Shown here in pieces: positions 1 through 7,303 of a DNA stretch of 11,382 nucleotides (the stretch's first letter is position 1; the number at the start of each line of letters is the position of its first letter). Origin of the DNA: Legionellales bacterium. GTDB taxonomy: Bacteria > Pseudomonadota > Gammaproteobacteria > PIVX01. Location: NCBI GenBank assembly GCA_013215905.1, contig JABSQI010000032.1, forward strand, positions 1-11,382, read 5' to 3'. The notes beneath the pieces were generated by a model. The model ran no database searches and was not told the DNA's origin. It saw nothing but the letters and a program-made list of their open reading frames with translations. Position numbers and translations under genes: made by a program.

Positions 1-605
1 TTAATATCAAAACCTACAATATTAAAGATTTTACAGAATCTGATAAAGAACGAATAGATGATAAACCTTATGGAGGTGGGCCAGGCATGCTCATTCGATA
101 TGAGCCACTCAGAAAGGCCATACTTACAGCTAAGTCTGATCTTGGAGATAAAGACGCCCCAGTCATTTATCTATCCCCCCAAGGCAGATTATTCAATCAA
201 TCCCTAGCTAAGCAATTTTCAATAGAATACGCTAATGTGATACTCGTATGTGGCAGATATGAAGGTATTGACGCTAGAATTATTGAAAATTTTGTCGATC
301 TAGAGCTATCAATTGGCGATTATGTCCTTTCAGGGGGGGAATTTGCAGCACTAGTAGTTATAGATTCAATATCCCGCAATGTAAATGGGGTTTTAGGTAA
401 CAAAAAATCTGCATGTTGTGATTCATTATACGACAAAGTACTTGAATACCCTCAATATACCAGACCAGCCATAATTGATAATCTTAAAGTTCCAAGTACT
501 TTATTGAAAGGTGATCACAAAGAGATTGAGAAATGGAGAAATCAGAAATCATTAGAAAATACCAAAGAAAAAAGGCCAGAATTACTCCAAAAGAAAGACT
601 TATAA
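1..605 (+). CDS. trmD: tRNA (guanine-N1)-methyltransferase TrmD, 5' end outside window
   Basis: TrmD transfers a methyl group from S-adenosylmethionine to N1 of G37, next to the anticodon, in tRNAs reading CNN codons, and so prevents +1 frameshifting. The frame is open from base 3, so the ATG at 87 is internal: the residues before it include DDKPYGGGPGM, a TrmD hallmark (DDRPYGGGPGM in E. coli). Further motifs of the SPOUT trefoil knot are YLSPQGRLF, LVCGRYEGIDARI and IGDYVLSGGEF, followed by PQYTRP and KRPELL. The conserved Asp after the GVLG segment is present (ACCDSLYD), and so is the Arg of ISRNVNG. About 40 N-terminal residues lie outside the window. The protein stops only a few residues after KRPELL, where E. 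coli TrmD continues for about 30 more, so the C-terminus is short. rplS follows 99 bp downstream, as in the usual rpsP-rimM-trmD-rplS cluster. Identification is certain; whether the shortened protein is fully active is not known. Confidence 0.97.
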   Translation, partial: NIKTYNIKDFTESDKERIDDKPYGGGPGMLIRYEPLRKAILTAKSDLGDKDAPVIYLSPQGRLFNQSLAKQFSIEYANVILVCGRYEGIDARIIENFVDLELSIGDYVLSGGEFAALVVIDSISRNVNGVLGNKKSACCDSLYDKVLEYPQYTRPAIIDNLKVPSTLLKGDHKEIEKWRNQKSLENTKEKRPELLQKKDL

Positions 606-650
606 GCATAAAATAATGGAAAAAATATAGTAAATCAAATCACCAAAGTC

Positions 651-679
651 TTGGATTTTTTGTAGATTTATTATATAAT
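651..679 (+). promoter_or_regulatory. putative sigma-70 promoter for rplS
   Basis: A perfect -10 box TATAAT (674-679) lies 17 bp downstream of a weak -35 box TTGGAT (651-656, 3 of 6 consensus bases). Transcription would begin near 686 and give a very short leader before the rplS Shine-Dalgarno sequence AAGGTGA (693-699) and ATG (705). The 17-bp spacing is optimal, but TATAAT-like strings are common in AT-rich DNA, so this is a prediction only. It would let L19 be made separately from trmD. Confidence 0.45.
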
Positions 680-704
680 CGGTCTGTTAAATAAGGTGAA
701 TTAA

Positions 705-1070
705 ATGTCAAATCTATTACTCCAGTTTGAAGAAGAACAAATTAAAAACAAATCCATAGAACAATTTAGTACCGGAGATACTATTATTGTTAATGTGAAA
801 GTTAAAGAAGGAGATCGAGAAAGATTACAAGCATTTGAAGGATTCGTTATCGCTAAAAAAAATAGAGGATTAAACTCTTCATTTACCGTTCGCAAAATCT
901 CTTATGGAGTTGGAGTAGAAAGAGTATTTCAAACATTTTCACCTCTTATCGATAGCATCAAAGTAAAAAAATCTGGTGATGTTAGAAGAGCAAAACTATA
1001 CTATCTCAGAGAAAGATCTGGTAGAGCAGCTCGAATAAAAGAAAAATTACCCACAAAAAAACAGAAATAA
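705..1070 (+). CDS. rplS: 50S ribosomal protein L19
   Basis: L19 is a large-subunit protein at the interface with the 30S subunit, near bridges to 16S rRNA. The 121-residue product covers the full family length (about 115-130). Hallmarks in order are the N-terminal helix [60 protein letters not shown], and the basic [16 protein letters not shown] with ARIKEKL near the C-terminus, ending in a lysine-rich tail. The combination [15 protein letters not shown] and SPLI.SI.VK..GDVRRAK resembles Alcaligenaceae L19 more than the enterobacterial protein. The ATG at 705 is preceded at good spacing by AAGGTGA (693-699), the clearest ribosome-binding site in the window. It follows trmD, the normal order. 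Confidence 0.98.
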   Translation: MSNLLLQFEEEQIKNKSIEQFSTGDTIIVNVKVKEGDRERLQAFEGFVIAKKNRGLNSSFTVRKISYGVGVERVFQTFSPLIDSIKVKKSGDVRRAKLYYLRERSGRAARIKEKLPTKKQK

Positions 1071-1109
1071 GTAATTTTTAACATAAATATTAAATTCGGA
1101 TATTTTTGA

Positions 1110-1580
1110 ATGTCTAGATGGGGGTTGATCGATACTCCTTTTGGTTTATTTGGTATCGAATATCATAATAATACTATATTAAAAACTAAGTGGGTACTAG
1201 ACACTCCAAGTACCTATGCACAAGATCTCCACCCTACTTTGTTAGTCTTACAACAAGAAATTAACAAATATTTAATTGATCCAAATTATAAAATTAATTG
1301 TCAATTAAATATTATAGGTACAAATTTTCAAAAGCAAGTATGGGAATATTTAAGAACTATTCCTTGTGGAACCACTTTATCATATGGTCAATTAGCTAGA
1401 AAAATGCAAAGCTCAGCAAGAGCTATTGGTCAGGCATGTAAGAAGAATCCATTCCCTCTTATAATACCATGTCATAGAATAGTCAGTAAACAAAATATTG
1501 GTGGATTTATGGGGAAATCTTCTGGAACAGCTATTAATATTAAACTATCTTTATTAAAACACGAAATGGCTCTTACATAA
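1110..1580 (+). CDS. ogt: methylated-DNA--[protein]-cysteine S-methyltransferase (O6-alkylguanine-DNA alkyltransferase)
   Basis: This single-turnover repair protein removes alkyl groups from O6 of guanine (and O4 of thymine) by transfer to its own cysteine. The 156-residue protein has the one-domain Ogt/MGMT layout without an Ada regulatory domain. The acceptor motif IPCHRIV places the active cysteine at residue 121. Other expected elements are present: the helix-turn-helix start FQKQVWEYLRTIPCGTTLSYGQLA with Tyr92, the DNA-inserting arginine finger Arg104 in SSARAIGQA, Asn113-Pro114, GGF at 131-133, and the terminal LLKHE with Glu152. The N-terminal 60 residues are divergent, as is usual for the family. 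No good Shine-Dalgarno sequence precedes the ATG. A permease gene begins 3 bp after its stop, which suggests cotranscription and coupled translation. The symbol is assigned by domain architecture; Ogt and the short Ada-like paralogues are hard to separate from sequence alone. Confidence 0.93.
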   Translation: MSRWGLIDTPFGLFGIEYHNNTILKTKWVLDTPSTYAQDLHPTLLVLQQEINKYLIDPNYKINCQLNIIGTNFQKQVWEYLRTIPCGTTLSYGQLARKMQSSARAIGQACKKNPFPLIIPCHRIVSKQNIGGFMGKSSGTAINIKLSLLKHEMALT

Positions 1581-1583
1581 AAA

Positions 1584-2555
1584 ATGTCAAATGCTCGTTT
1601 GTACATAATATGGTCCATTATTTGGGGAACGACATGGCTATCAGTCCATTATCAAGTGGGCAGTATATTACCTGCATGGTCAATATGCTATAGATTTTTA
1701 TTAGCGGCATTAATCATGTTTATGTACTGTAAAATTACCAAAAAAACATTATCTTTTTCATTACATCAGCATCTTTTTGTAGCAATTCAAGGCTTGGGAA
1801 CTAATTGTGCTAATTTTATATTCTTTTATTATGGTTCAATGTACTTAATAAGCGGTCTTGTTGCAGTAGCATCAGCCAATATAATGATTATGAACATTAT
1901 TAATAGCAAATTAATACTAAATAAGCCAATTAAGTTGAAATTAACATTGGGGGCATTAATTGGAATATGTGGATTAATTGTAGTTTTTAGAGGAGAAATT
2001 CTTCGAATTGATCTAAATAATGAAATAATGCGAACAAACTTAATGATAGGTTTTATATTATGTACTATAGCCTGTTATTGTGCTTCTTTTGGCCAAGTAC
2101 TCTCAATATATAATAACAAAAATTTATCTATTCCAATAACTCAGGGCACAGCCTTTTCAATGTTATATGGGAGTATTTTTTCTGCATGTATAGCTATCAG
2201 TACAGGCACGCCACCCTCATTAGATTTATCATTTCAATATATTTCTTCGCTTATATATTTGAGCGTTTTTGGTTCAGTTATAGCCTTTAGTATGTACTTT
2301 AAATTGCAGACTAACATTGGAGCAGTAAAATCAGGTTACGTTTTCGTTTTAGTACCTTACACAGCTCTATTATTATCTTATTTAATAGAAGATTTTTCAT
2401 TCCACAACTCTATCTATGCCGGCATGTTTCTAATTATCTTAGGCAATATAGTTGTACTAGGAATACCCAGAAATATTAAAAGACACATTTATGTGGGCCT
2501 TAGATTACTCAAAAATATCATTTTGAAATATAGATATTATAAAAAAGCTATATAA
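1584..2555 (+). CDS. EamA/DMT-family inner-membrane permease, substrate unknown
   Basis: This is a member of the drug/metabolite transporter superfamily with two EamA repeats; relatives export amino acids or other metabolites, or import carboxylates and nucleotide-like compounds. The 323 residues contain about ten hydrophobic segments, near 6-24, 30-48, 62-82, 86-108, 119-136, 152-172, 186-206, 217-239, 249-267 and 276-294, the family's 10-TM layout. Typical signs are the N-terminal IIWGTTWLSV (compare WG.TFLA in relatives), an Arg in TM2 (YRFLLAALI), and the repeat-closing KLKLTLGALIGICGLIVVF and IYAGMFLIILGNIVVLG. The cytoplasmic tail from about 296 is strongly basic. It starts 3 bp after the alkyltransferase stop with no clear ribosome-binding site, so translation is probably coupled. 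The substrate cannot be deduced from the sequence or the neighbours. Confidence 0.9.
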   Translation: MSNARLYIIWSIIWGTTWLSVHYQVGSILPAWSICYRFLLAALIMFMYCKITKKTLSFSLHQHLFVAIQGLGTNCANFIFFYYGSMYLISGLVAVASANIMIMNIINSKLILNKPIKLKLTLGALIGICGLIVVFRGEILRIDLNNEIMRTNLMIGFILCTIACYCASFGQVLSIYNNKNLSIPITQGTAFSMLYGSIFSACIAISTGTPPSLDLSFQYISSLIYLSVFGSVIAFSMYFKLQTNIGAVKSGYVFVLVPYTALLLSYLIEDFSFHNSIYAGMFLIILGNIVVLGIPRNIKRHIYVGLRLLKNIILKYRYYKKAI

Positions 2556-2601
2556 TTACGATATACTATTGTATAAATTAATCCAAATTTATAAAAAATA
2601 A

Positions 2602-2630
2602 TTGATTATAGCTATAGCTAAATTTATATA
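2602..2630 (+). promoter_or_regulatory. putative promoter for rlmD-relA
   Basis: In the 111-bp gap before rlmD, a -35-like TTGATT (2602-2607, 4 of 6 consensus bases) is followed after 17 bp by TATATA (2625-2630, 4 of 6). Shifted -10 alternatives, TATACA (2627) and TACAAT (2629), have poorer spacing. The spacer is largely filled by a perfect 12-bp palindrome. The gap after the permease gene and the good AGGA ribosome-binding site before rlmD are consistent with a new transcription unit starting here. The base composition makes chance matches likely. Confidence 0.35.
2609..2620. repeat. 12-bp perfect palindrome in the rlmD upstream region
   Basis: TAGCTATAGCTA reads the same on both strands. 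It lies between the predicted -35 and -10 boxes before rlmD, where a bound dimeric repressor would block RNA polymerase. It holds four of the few G/C bases in this very AT-rich gap. A direct repeat, AAATTTATA at 2585-2593 and 2620-2628, brackets it. No known operator was recognised. Confidence 0.5.
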
Positions 2631-2666
2631 CAATAATAAGGCAACGAGTAGTATTAGGACATTAGT

Positions 2667-3851
2667 ATGAACAATAACACCCAAAAAAATTCCAATAAAT
2701 ATCTAATACCCCCTAATAACATAAGTATTATTAGGAAACCAAACTGTGAATATTTTAGTATATGCGGCGGTTGTAGTTTGCAACACATACCACAAAACAC
2801 TCAAATATACATAAAAAATAAGATTTTAGAAAAAAACTTTAATAGATTTAAGATCCGATTAAGTAAACCATTTTCTCCAGTATCAACTAACGAATGGCAT
2901 TATCGGCATAAAGCTAGAATGAGTGTTAAATACGACATAAAGAAAGATAGAGTCTTGATAGGATTTCGTGAGAAAAATAATTCTAGATTCGTTGCTAATA
3001 TAAATTCATGCGAAATTTTGCCTAAACACATAAGCACCTTAATCCCGGAATTAAAAAAAATTGTACGTTCATTATCGATTTTAAGACAGATCCCTCAAAT
3101 CGAACTCATTTGTAGTGAAGAAGTTTCAATCATGGTATTTAGAACTCTCATAGAAGCATCAAAAAATGATGTAGATATACTTAACGATTTCTCAGAACAA
3201 CACAATATATCCATATATCTACAACCAGGAAATGAATTATCAATGTTCCCTATTAACACTACTAGTTCAAAAAAGATATCATATAAAATTGAGAAATTTA
3301 ACGTAGAGTTACAATTTAAACCATATCACTTTACCCAAGTTAACCCTGATACCAATAAACAAATGATAGCAAAAGCTATAAATTTGCTAAAATGTAATTC
3401 AAATGACAATATCTTAGATTTATTTTGTGGTATTGGTAATTTTTCTATTCCGATTGCAACAATCGCAAAATCAGTTATAGGTATAGAATTATCAAATCAG
3501 ATGGTAGAACAAGCTAAACAAAATGCTCAAAATAATAATCTGACCAATACAACATTTCTTGCTATTGATTTACAAAAACAGTTAAATTTTGATAAATTCA
3601 ATAACGTAATCAACAAAGTAATTATTGATCCTCCTAGAAATGGTGCTGCATCCGTTCTGCCGGAAATATTATCAATCAAACCAGAATATATATTATATAT
3701 ATCCTGCAATCCTGATACTTTATCTTCTGATGCTAAAATAATTTTACAGCATAATTACAGTATTGAGACACATGGAATTGTTGATATGTTTTCACAAACA
3801 AAACATATAGAATCTATGGTACTATTTAGATATCATGAAAATGTCAATTAA
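2667..3851 (+). CDS. rlmD: 23S rRNA (uracil(1939)-C5)-methyltransferase RlmD, lacking TRAM domain
   Basis: RlmD (RumA) uses S-adenosylmethionine to make m5U1939 in 23S rRNA. All four cysteines of the [4Fe-4S] site are present: Cys27, Cys33 and Cys36 (CEYFSICGGC) and Cys115 (NSCEIL). The catalytic domain has FTQVN (222-226), SAM motif I ILDLFCGIGNF (249-259), IDPPR with the conserved Asp, the nucleophile Cys347 in ISCNPDTL, and the general base Glu382 in HIESMVLF. The protein has 394 residues against 433 in E. coli. The missing part is the N-terminal TRAM RNA-binding domain: only 26 residues precede the first iron-sulfur cysteine, where E. coli has 80, and an in-frame stop lies just upstream of the start. 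The ATG is supported by AGGA at 2656-2659, 7 bp away. PQIEL and YLQPGN resemble betaproteobacterial RlmD. The end overlaps relA by 17 bp, so the two are cotranscribed. RlmC or RlmCD are alternatives, but the neighbouring relA and the motif order favour RlmD. Confidence 0.94.
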   Translation: MNNNTQKNSNKYLIPPNNISIIRKPNCEYFSICGGCSLQHIPQNTQIYIKNKILEKNFNRFKIRLSKPFSPVSTNEWHYRHKARMSVKYDIKKDRVLIGFREKNNSRFVANINSCEILPKHISTLIPELKKIVRSLSILRQIPQIELICSEEVSIMVFRTLIEASKNDVDILNDFSEQHNISIYLQPGNELSMFPINTTSSKKISYKIEKFNVELQFKPYHFTQVNPDTNKQMIAKAINLLKCNSNDNILDLFCGIGNFSIPIATIAKSVIGIELSNQMVEQAKQNAQNNNLTNTTFLAIDLQKQLNFDKFNNVINKVIIDPPRNGAASVLPEILSIKPEYILYISCNPDTLSSDAKIILQHNYSIETHGIVDMFSQTKHIESMVLFRYHENVN

Positions 3852-5931
3852 TCAAAATAATTTATATGAAAATTGGCTAAGCAAAATCGCATGTTTCTTA
3901 TCCACAAAACAACTTGAAAGTATAAAACCTTCATTAGAATTAACAAAATCATATCATAGACAAGAGATAGAAATTGCTCTTGAATCTTCATATTTGATGG
4001 CAAAATTAGGATATGATGAAAATGCAGTAATTTCAGCACTTCTCATGTATATACCAAACTCTTTGAGAAAAAACGTTACTGATCCGATTGTTTTAAAGAT
4101 GATATCTGGAATTTCAGCAATGTCTAACATAGACAAACAATCAAATAAGTCTACAAAAAATAGAATTCAATTAAATAATATTAATAAGATGATTATTACA
4201 GTAATAAACGATCCAAGAGTATTAGTGATAAAACTTGTTGAGCAATTATGCAAAATAAATCTTATTAATGAAAGTTTAGGAAAAATGGAAATTGCCAAAT
4301 TAATTATGGATGTTTACGCCCCTCTATCAAATAAACTAGGAATAGGTAAACTTAAATCAGATTTAGAAGATTCTGCTTTTGAAATTTTAAACACAGAACA
4401 ATATAAATTAATATCAAAATCTGTTAAAGATCATAAAAATGAAAGAAACAAACAACTCTCTATGGTCATTGAACAAATCAAAACTATTTTTAATAAATCT
4501 TTAAATATAGATTTTAAAATATATGGCAGAGCAAAACATATTTATAGTATATATAAAAAAATGCAGAAAAAAAATGTCTCACTAGAACAAATATATGATT
4601 CTATTGCTATTAGAATATTAGTCCCGAATATAGATAATTGTTATGAAGCACTCAGTATAATAAATACAATGTGGGAAAATATACCAGATGAATTTGATGA
4701 CTATATTGTAAATCCTAAATCTAATGGCTATCGTTCTCTTCATACAGCTGTATTTAACAATAAGCATAAATTTGAGGTGCAAATAAGAACTTTCCAAATG
4801 CACCAAGAAGCAGAATATGGTATCGCTGCTCACTGGATATATAAATCTGCGGAAAAATCTCATGGGTCTGATGAGCAAAAAATCAAGTGGCTTAGAAATG
4901 TATTAGAGTGGGGAGATGACTTATCCTATAGTAACTTACATAATACAGACTTATCTAGTAATAGAGTTTATGTTTTCACACCAATGGGAGATGTAATAGA
5001 TTTACCAGTAGGCTCAACCCCAATTGATTTTGCTTACTCAATTCATACTGAAATTGGCCACAGATGCAAAGGAGCAAAATTATCTGATAAAATAGTACCT
5101 CTCAATTATAAATTACAAACTGGAGATCAGTTAAAAATCCTTACCAGCAATTCTTCTAATCCAAGTAGAGATTGGTTATTAAGCAGCAACAAATACATAA
5201 GAACTAAAAAAGCCAAATTAAAGATAACCCAATGGTTCAATCAACACGATATAGATATGCTAAAACAATTAGGTAAAATTCGCTTTGATAAAACAGTCAA
5301 AAAATTGTGCCTAAAAAATGTTAGTATAGACAACATTGCACAGAGTCTTAATTTCGATAAAGCAGATGATTTTTTAATTTCAATAGGTCGAGGAGAAATA
5401 AAATTAAATTCTATTTTACAACCTGAGACTAATAATGTATCAACTCCTCTCATAAAAAAAACCACAAGCAAAGATGCCTCAGATAATTTTTATATACAAG
5501 GTATTGGGGTTGTAATGTCAAAAACTGCAAAATGTTGTTCTCCAAACAAAAATGATAATATCATCGGATATATATCACAATCTAAAGGGATCCTGATACA
5601 TAAGGTAGATTGTAATAATATATTAACGAAACAAGGTGAACAAATAAATAAGCTCATACATGTAAAGTGTGGCGATCAAAATATTGCAAATGATTTTTAT
5701 TATGTTTCTATTTTAGCAGATTCTACTGATACCATTATTGAGGAGATTAAAAATTTATGTATGAAATATAAGTTTGAAATAGTTTCATTCCTTGATTCCA
5801 AAATAGATAAATCCAAGATATTAATAAATATTTGTATAACCTGTAAAAACACTAGCAGAAAAAATCTTGAATTTATTAAGGAAAAATTATCAAATCATAA
5901 CAATATTATAACTCTAAATAGCAATTTTTAG
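3835..5931 (+). CDS. relA: GTP pyrophosphokinase RelA, (p)ppGpp synthetase with degenerate hydrolase domain
   Basis: RelA transfers pyrophosphate from ATP to GTP or GDP when an uncharged tRNA sits in the ribosomal A site, triggering the stringent response. The 698 residues (744 in E. coli) keep the whole long-RSH layout. A pseudo-hydrolase region lies at about 40-145: the HD of the HDxxED motif is replaced by Met-Tyr in LLMYIPNS, so ppGpp hydrolysis is not expected. The synthetase spans about 200-340, with YGRAKHIYSIYKKMQKKN, Asp255, the RelA-type acidic EFDDY motif (286-290), NGYRSLHT (297-304) and catalytic Glu314 in FEVQIRT. The TGS domain covers about 375-438. The zinc-finger/CC domain has Cys567, Cys568, His589 and Cys593, and an ACT/RRM domain runs from about 620 to the end. 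The acidic motif separates it from bifunctional SpoT/Rel (RxKD). The start lies inside rlmD; ATGs at 3835 and 3841 are both possible and neither has a good Shine-Dalgarno sequence, so translation is probably coupled to rlmD. Confidence 0.96.
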   Translation: MKMSINQNNLYENWLSKIACFLSTKQLESIKPSLELTKSYHRQEIEIALESSYLMAKLGYDENAVISALLMYIPNSLRKNVTDPIVLKMISGISAMSNIDKQSNKSTKNRIQLNNINKMIITVINDPRVLVIKLVEQLCKINLINESLGKMEIAKLIMDVYAPLSNKLGIGKLKSDLEDSAFEILNTEQYKLISKSVKDHKNERNKQLSMVIEQIKTIFNKSLNIDFKIYGRAKHIYSIYKKMQKKNVSLEQIYDSIAIRILVPNIDNCYEALSIINTMWENIPDEFDDYIVNPKSNGYRSLHTAVFNNKHKFEVQIRTFQMHQEAEYGIAAHWIYKSAEKSHGSDEQKIKWLRNVLEWGDDLSYSNLHNTDLSSNRVYVFTPMGDVIDLPVGSTPIDFAYSIHTEIGHRCKGAKLSDKIVPLNYKLQTGDQLKILTSNSSNPSRDWLLSSNKYIRTKKAKLKITQWFNQHDIDMLKQLGKIRFDKTVKKLCLKNVSIDNIAQSLNFDKADDFLISIGRGEIKLNSILQPETNNVSTPLIKKTTSKDASDNFYIQGIGVVMSKTAKCCSPNKNDNIIGYISQSKGILIHKVDCNNILTKQGEQINKLIHVKCGDQNIANDFYYVSILADSTDTIIEEIKNLCMKYKFEIVSFLDSKIDKSKILINICITCKNTSRKNLEFIKEKLSNHNNIITLNSNF

Positions 5932-5933
5932 TT

Positions 5934-7277
5934 TTAATATCCTGAAATAGTCATTTCTTCAATTAGTATAGATCCCGTTAGTATATTTTTTCGATAATCA
6001 ACATCATTAGAAATTAATAAGATATTATTGAACATATCACGTAAATTTCCTGCAATAGTTATTTCTTCGACAGCATGTTGGATCTCACCGTTCTCAACCC
6101 AAAATCCTACAGCTCCTTGTGAATAATCGCCTGTTACTATATTTATCCCATGCCCTAAAAGCTCTGTAATTAACAATCCCCTATCCATCTTTTTTAATAT
6201 ACCCTCTAGAGAAACATCTTTACAACTAACATGTAAATTAGATATTCCCGACGCATTCCCAGTAGTATCTAGTGATAATCTTCTAGCTGTATAGGAATCA
6301 AGTATATAATTCTCTATTATACCATCTTTAATGAAATAATTATTTTTTGTAGCCACTCCTTCACAATCAAATGGCTGGCTCCCTAAACCTTGCTTAATAT
6401 GAGGTTTCTCTTGTAAAGTTATCCAAGATGGTAATGCCTTTAAGCCAAGAGAGTCATGCAAAAAACTAGATTTCCTATATTGATTACCTCCAGATAATGC
6501 AGAAATTAAGCATCCAATTAGTGAGCTAGCAATATCTGCGTGAAATACTACTGGTACTTTCATCGTTTTAAGCTTGTGTGGATTTAGCCTTCCAACAGTA
6601 TTTTTAACGGCCATTTCGGCTACTTGCTTAAAATCTTTCATAAGTTTAGGATTTCGAGAAACGGTATAATAATGATCTCTTTGCATAGACAGTTCTTTTC
6701 CTGCAACTAGAATACAGCTCATTCTATGCTTGGATGAAGGATAATGCCCAAAAAATCCATTCGTATTGGCATAAATATTATAGGATTGAGATGTAGAAAT
6801 AGATACACCTTCAGAGTTAGTAATTCTTTCATCTAATCCTAAAGCGTATTCTTCTGATTCAATAGCTTGATTAATAATATCTTCAACAGAAGTTTCCCAA
6901 TAATGAAATAAATCTAGATCTGGGTAATCAAATGCCATTTGTTCTTTTGGAGCCAATCCTGAATAAATATCTTTCGAAACTGTTTTAGCAATAGAGCATG
7001 CCGCGTTTATAGTATCATTAATTGAATTATCAGTAATATCCGTTGTTGATGCTGTGCCTTTTTGTTTTCCAAAATATACTGTAATTGTGATGCCTTTCTC
7101 TTTGTTAAATTCAACATTCTCCAAATTTTTTAAACGTGAATTTATACATAACCCAGAATAAATTCCTGTCGAAATCTCTGCACTTGTAACACCTTTTGCC
7201 GATATTTGATCTAAAGTATATTTAGTCAAAGATAATAGTTTTTCTATAGAAGGATCTTGTAAAATATTACTAATCAT
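5934..7277 (-). CDS. pmbA: PmbA/TldE, non-zinc subunit of the TldD-PmbA metalloprotease
   Basis: PmbA (TldE) pairs with TldD to form a protease that degrades unfolded peptides. In E. coli it is needed to mature microcin B17 and to turn over the CcdA antitoxin. The 447-residue product is full length (450 in E. coli). It shows the family segments LENVEFNKEKGITITVYF, AFDYPDLDLFHYW, ERITNSEGVSIS, KTMKVPVVF, GGNQYRKSSFLHDSLG, GLGSQPFDCEGV, ITGDYSQGAVGFWVENGEIQ, the signature EITIAGNLRDMF, and the closing SILIEEMTISGY. It lacks the HExxxH motif found in TldD, as PmbA proteins do. The start is supported by AAGAG at 7292-7288, 10 bp before the ATG. It lies 26 bp downstream of tldD, so both subunits are probably made from one mRNA. 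Its stop is 2 bp from the converging relA stop. yjgA, a frequent neighbour of pmbA elsewhere, is not here. Confidence 0.95.
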   Translation of the reverse strand: MISNILQDPSIEKLLSLTKYTLDQISAKGVTSAEISTGIYSGLCINSRLKNLENVEFNKEKGITITVYFGKQKGTASTTDITDNSINDTINAACSIAKTVSKDIYSGLAPKEQMAFDYPDLDLFHYWETSVEDIINQAIESEEYALGLDERITNSEGVSISTSQSYNIYANTNGFFGHYPSSKHRMSCILVAGKELSMQRDHYYTVSRNPKLMKDFKQVAEMAVKNTVGRLNPHKLKTMKVPVVFHADIASSLIGCLISALSGGNQYRKSSFLHDSLGLKALPSWITLQEKPHIKQGLGSQPFDCEGVATKNNYFIKDGIIENYILDSYTARRLSLDTTGNASGISNLHVSCKDVSLEGILKKMDRGLLITELLGHGINIVTGDYSQGAVGFWVENGEIQHAVEEITIAGNLRDMFNNILLISNDVDYRKNILTGSILIEEMTISGY

Positions 7278-7303
7278 AAATACTAAGCTCTTATCTAACT
7301 ACT

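Noticed and set aside
87..89. ATG at 87 as the trmD start
   Set aside because: The frame is open from base 3, and the preceding codons encode the conserved DDKPYGGGPG segment, so this is an internal methionine.
637..658. Hairpin CCAA-AGTC-TTGG with flanking AAAT/ATTT as a terminator after trmD
   Set aside because: The stem is weak, has a two-base bulge, is nearly all A/T at its base and overlaps the candidate rplS -35 box; it is not a convincing intrinsic terminator.
2562..2575. Inverted repeat TATAC-TATT-GTATA after the permease gene
   Set aside because: A five-bp AT-rich stem with no T-tract is expected by chance at this base composition.
3848..5471. Minus-strand open frames inside relA
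   Set aside because: They overlap conserved RelA domains on the other strand and have no recognisable protein features.
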